Assembly (NCBI GenBank): GCA_015657605.1
Contig: JACDQO010000072.1
Coordinates: 1-5,607 of the forward strand
DNA: 5,607 nt
Reading direction: 5' to 3'
From: Limnohabitans sp.
Lineage (GTDB): Bacteria; Pseudomonadota; Gammaproteobacteria; Burkholderiales; Burkholderiaceae_C
Positions 5,180-5,607 of the stretch are shown here, piece after piece; position 1 is the first letter of the stretch; each line of letters opens with the position of its first letter. The notes under the pieces are model-generated. The model was not told where the DNA came from. It did no database searches and saw nothing but the letters and a program-made list of their open reading frames with translations. The position numbers and the translations under genes were made by a program.

Positions 5180-5607
5180 CTATTGCCCCCGCCGTTTTTG
5201 CACCGCCTGCGCCAGCGCATCGAGCACTGGCACGGTCTGTGCAAAGCTGATGCAGGCGTCGGTGATGGACACACCGTGGGCCAGCGGCTGGCCTTCTTTC
5301 AGGTCTTGCCGACCTTCGTTCAGGTGGCTCTCGATCATCAGGCCCATGATGCGGCGATCGCCGCCTGCCACTTGAGCGGCCACGTCGTGCGCCACCTCAA
5401 TTTGTTTGGCGTGCTGCTTGCTGCTGTTGGCGTGCGACACGTCCACCATCACCTGAGGTGCAATGCCTGAGGCCTCCAGCGCTTTGCACGCGACATCCAC
5501 ATCGGCGGCAGAGTAATTAGGCGCCTTGCCGCCGCGCAAGATGATGTGCACGTCTTGGTTGCCGCGGGTTTCGAAAATCGCCGCCTGGCCCATCTTGGTC
5601 ATGCCCA
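5180..5607 (-). CDS. aroG: class I 3-deoxy-7-phosphoheptulonate (DAHP) synthase, C-terminal part
   Basis: DAHP synthase joins phosphoenolpyruvate and erythrose-4-phosphate in the first step of the shikimate pathway, in the cytoplasm. The window holds the last 142 residues; the 5' part lies beyond base 5607. Counting from the internal methionine at 5602, VHIILRGGKAPNYS carries the PEP-binding arginine (Arg23, corresponding to E. coli AroG Arg234). DVSHANSSKQ carries metal ligand His57 (E. coli His268), MIESHLNEG carries Glu91 (Glu302) and SITDACISF carries Asp115 (Asp326). The spacing of the metal ligands agrees exactly with the E. coli enzyme. The gene ends QKRRGQ and TAG at 5182-5180. The feedback-regulating N-terminal region is outside the window, so the AroF, AroG or AroH isoform cannot be decided; aroG is used as the generic name. 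Confidence 0.95.
   Translation of the reverse strand, partial: GMTKMGQAAIFETRGNQDVHIILRGGKAPNYSAADVDVACKALEASGIAPQVMVDVSHANSSKQHAKQIEVAHDVAAQVAGGDRRIMGLMIESHLNEGRQDLKEGQPLAHGVSITDACISFAQTVPVLDALAQAVQKRRGQ

Noticed and set aside
1..5607. CRISPR arrays, rRNA or tRNA genes, insertion sequences
   Set aside because: No regularly spaced repeats, tRNA folds, transposase fragments or terminal inverted repeats were seen on reading through both strands.

Overview
The window looks like chromosomal DNA from a GC-rich betaproteobacterium, most likely Burkholderiales/Comamonadaceae. This rests on the tripartite-tricarboxylate ('Bug') binding protein, the style of the YebC, DMT-transporter and class I DAHP-synthase sequences, and the high-GC codon use. 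The placement is by recognition, not by a search.

Layout. (1) 1-1046, minus strand: a two-gene operon. A complete alpha/beta hydrolase with every residue expected of a fluoroacetate/haloacetate dehalogenase runs by an ATGA overlap into a DMT/EamA transporter that leaves the window and carries a frameshift near its start. (2) 1196-1910, plus strand: yebC, broken by one extra base at about codon 116. It is followed by a very regular UUCG hairpin and an overlapping 11-bp inverted repeat. (3) 2029-3027, plus: a secreted Bug-family solute-binding protein with no membrane subunits nearby, closed by a strong rho-independent terminator. (4) 3144-3647, plus: a two-CBS-domain protein. (5) 3698-5126, minus, visibly less GC-rich than its flanks: the wreck of a type I restriction-modification locus. 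In reading order it holds the last 47 codons of an unrecognised gene, an intact rhuM, and an hsdM cut down to its two ends plus a nonsense codon, with no hsdS or hsdR. (6) 5180-5607, minus: the C-terminal 142 residues of a class I DAHP synthase.

The housekeeping genes (aroG, CBS protein, yebC) frame an accessory insert that once joined restriction genes to rhuM. The unknown gene, rhuM and hsdM are linked by ATGA overlaps, so they were a translationally coupled operon. Only rhuM still looks able to make a full-length protein. No complete, clearly new system is visible. The best leads are the retained rhuM with its degenerate hsdM, a 27-bp palindrome inside rhuM, and the broken yebC. Two single-base insertions in one short window also raise the possibility of sequencing or assembly error.
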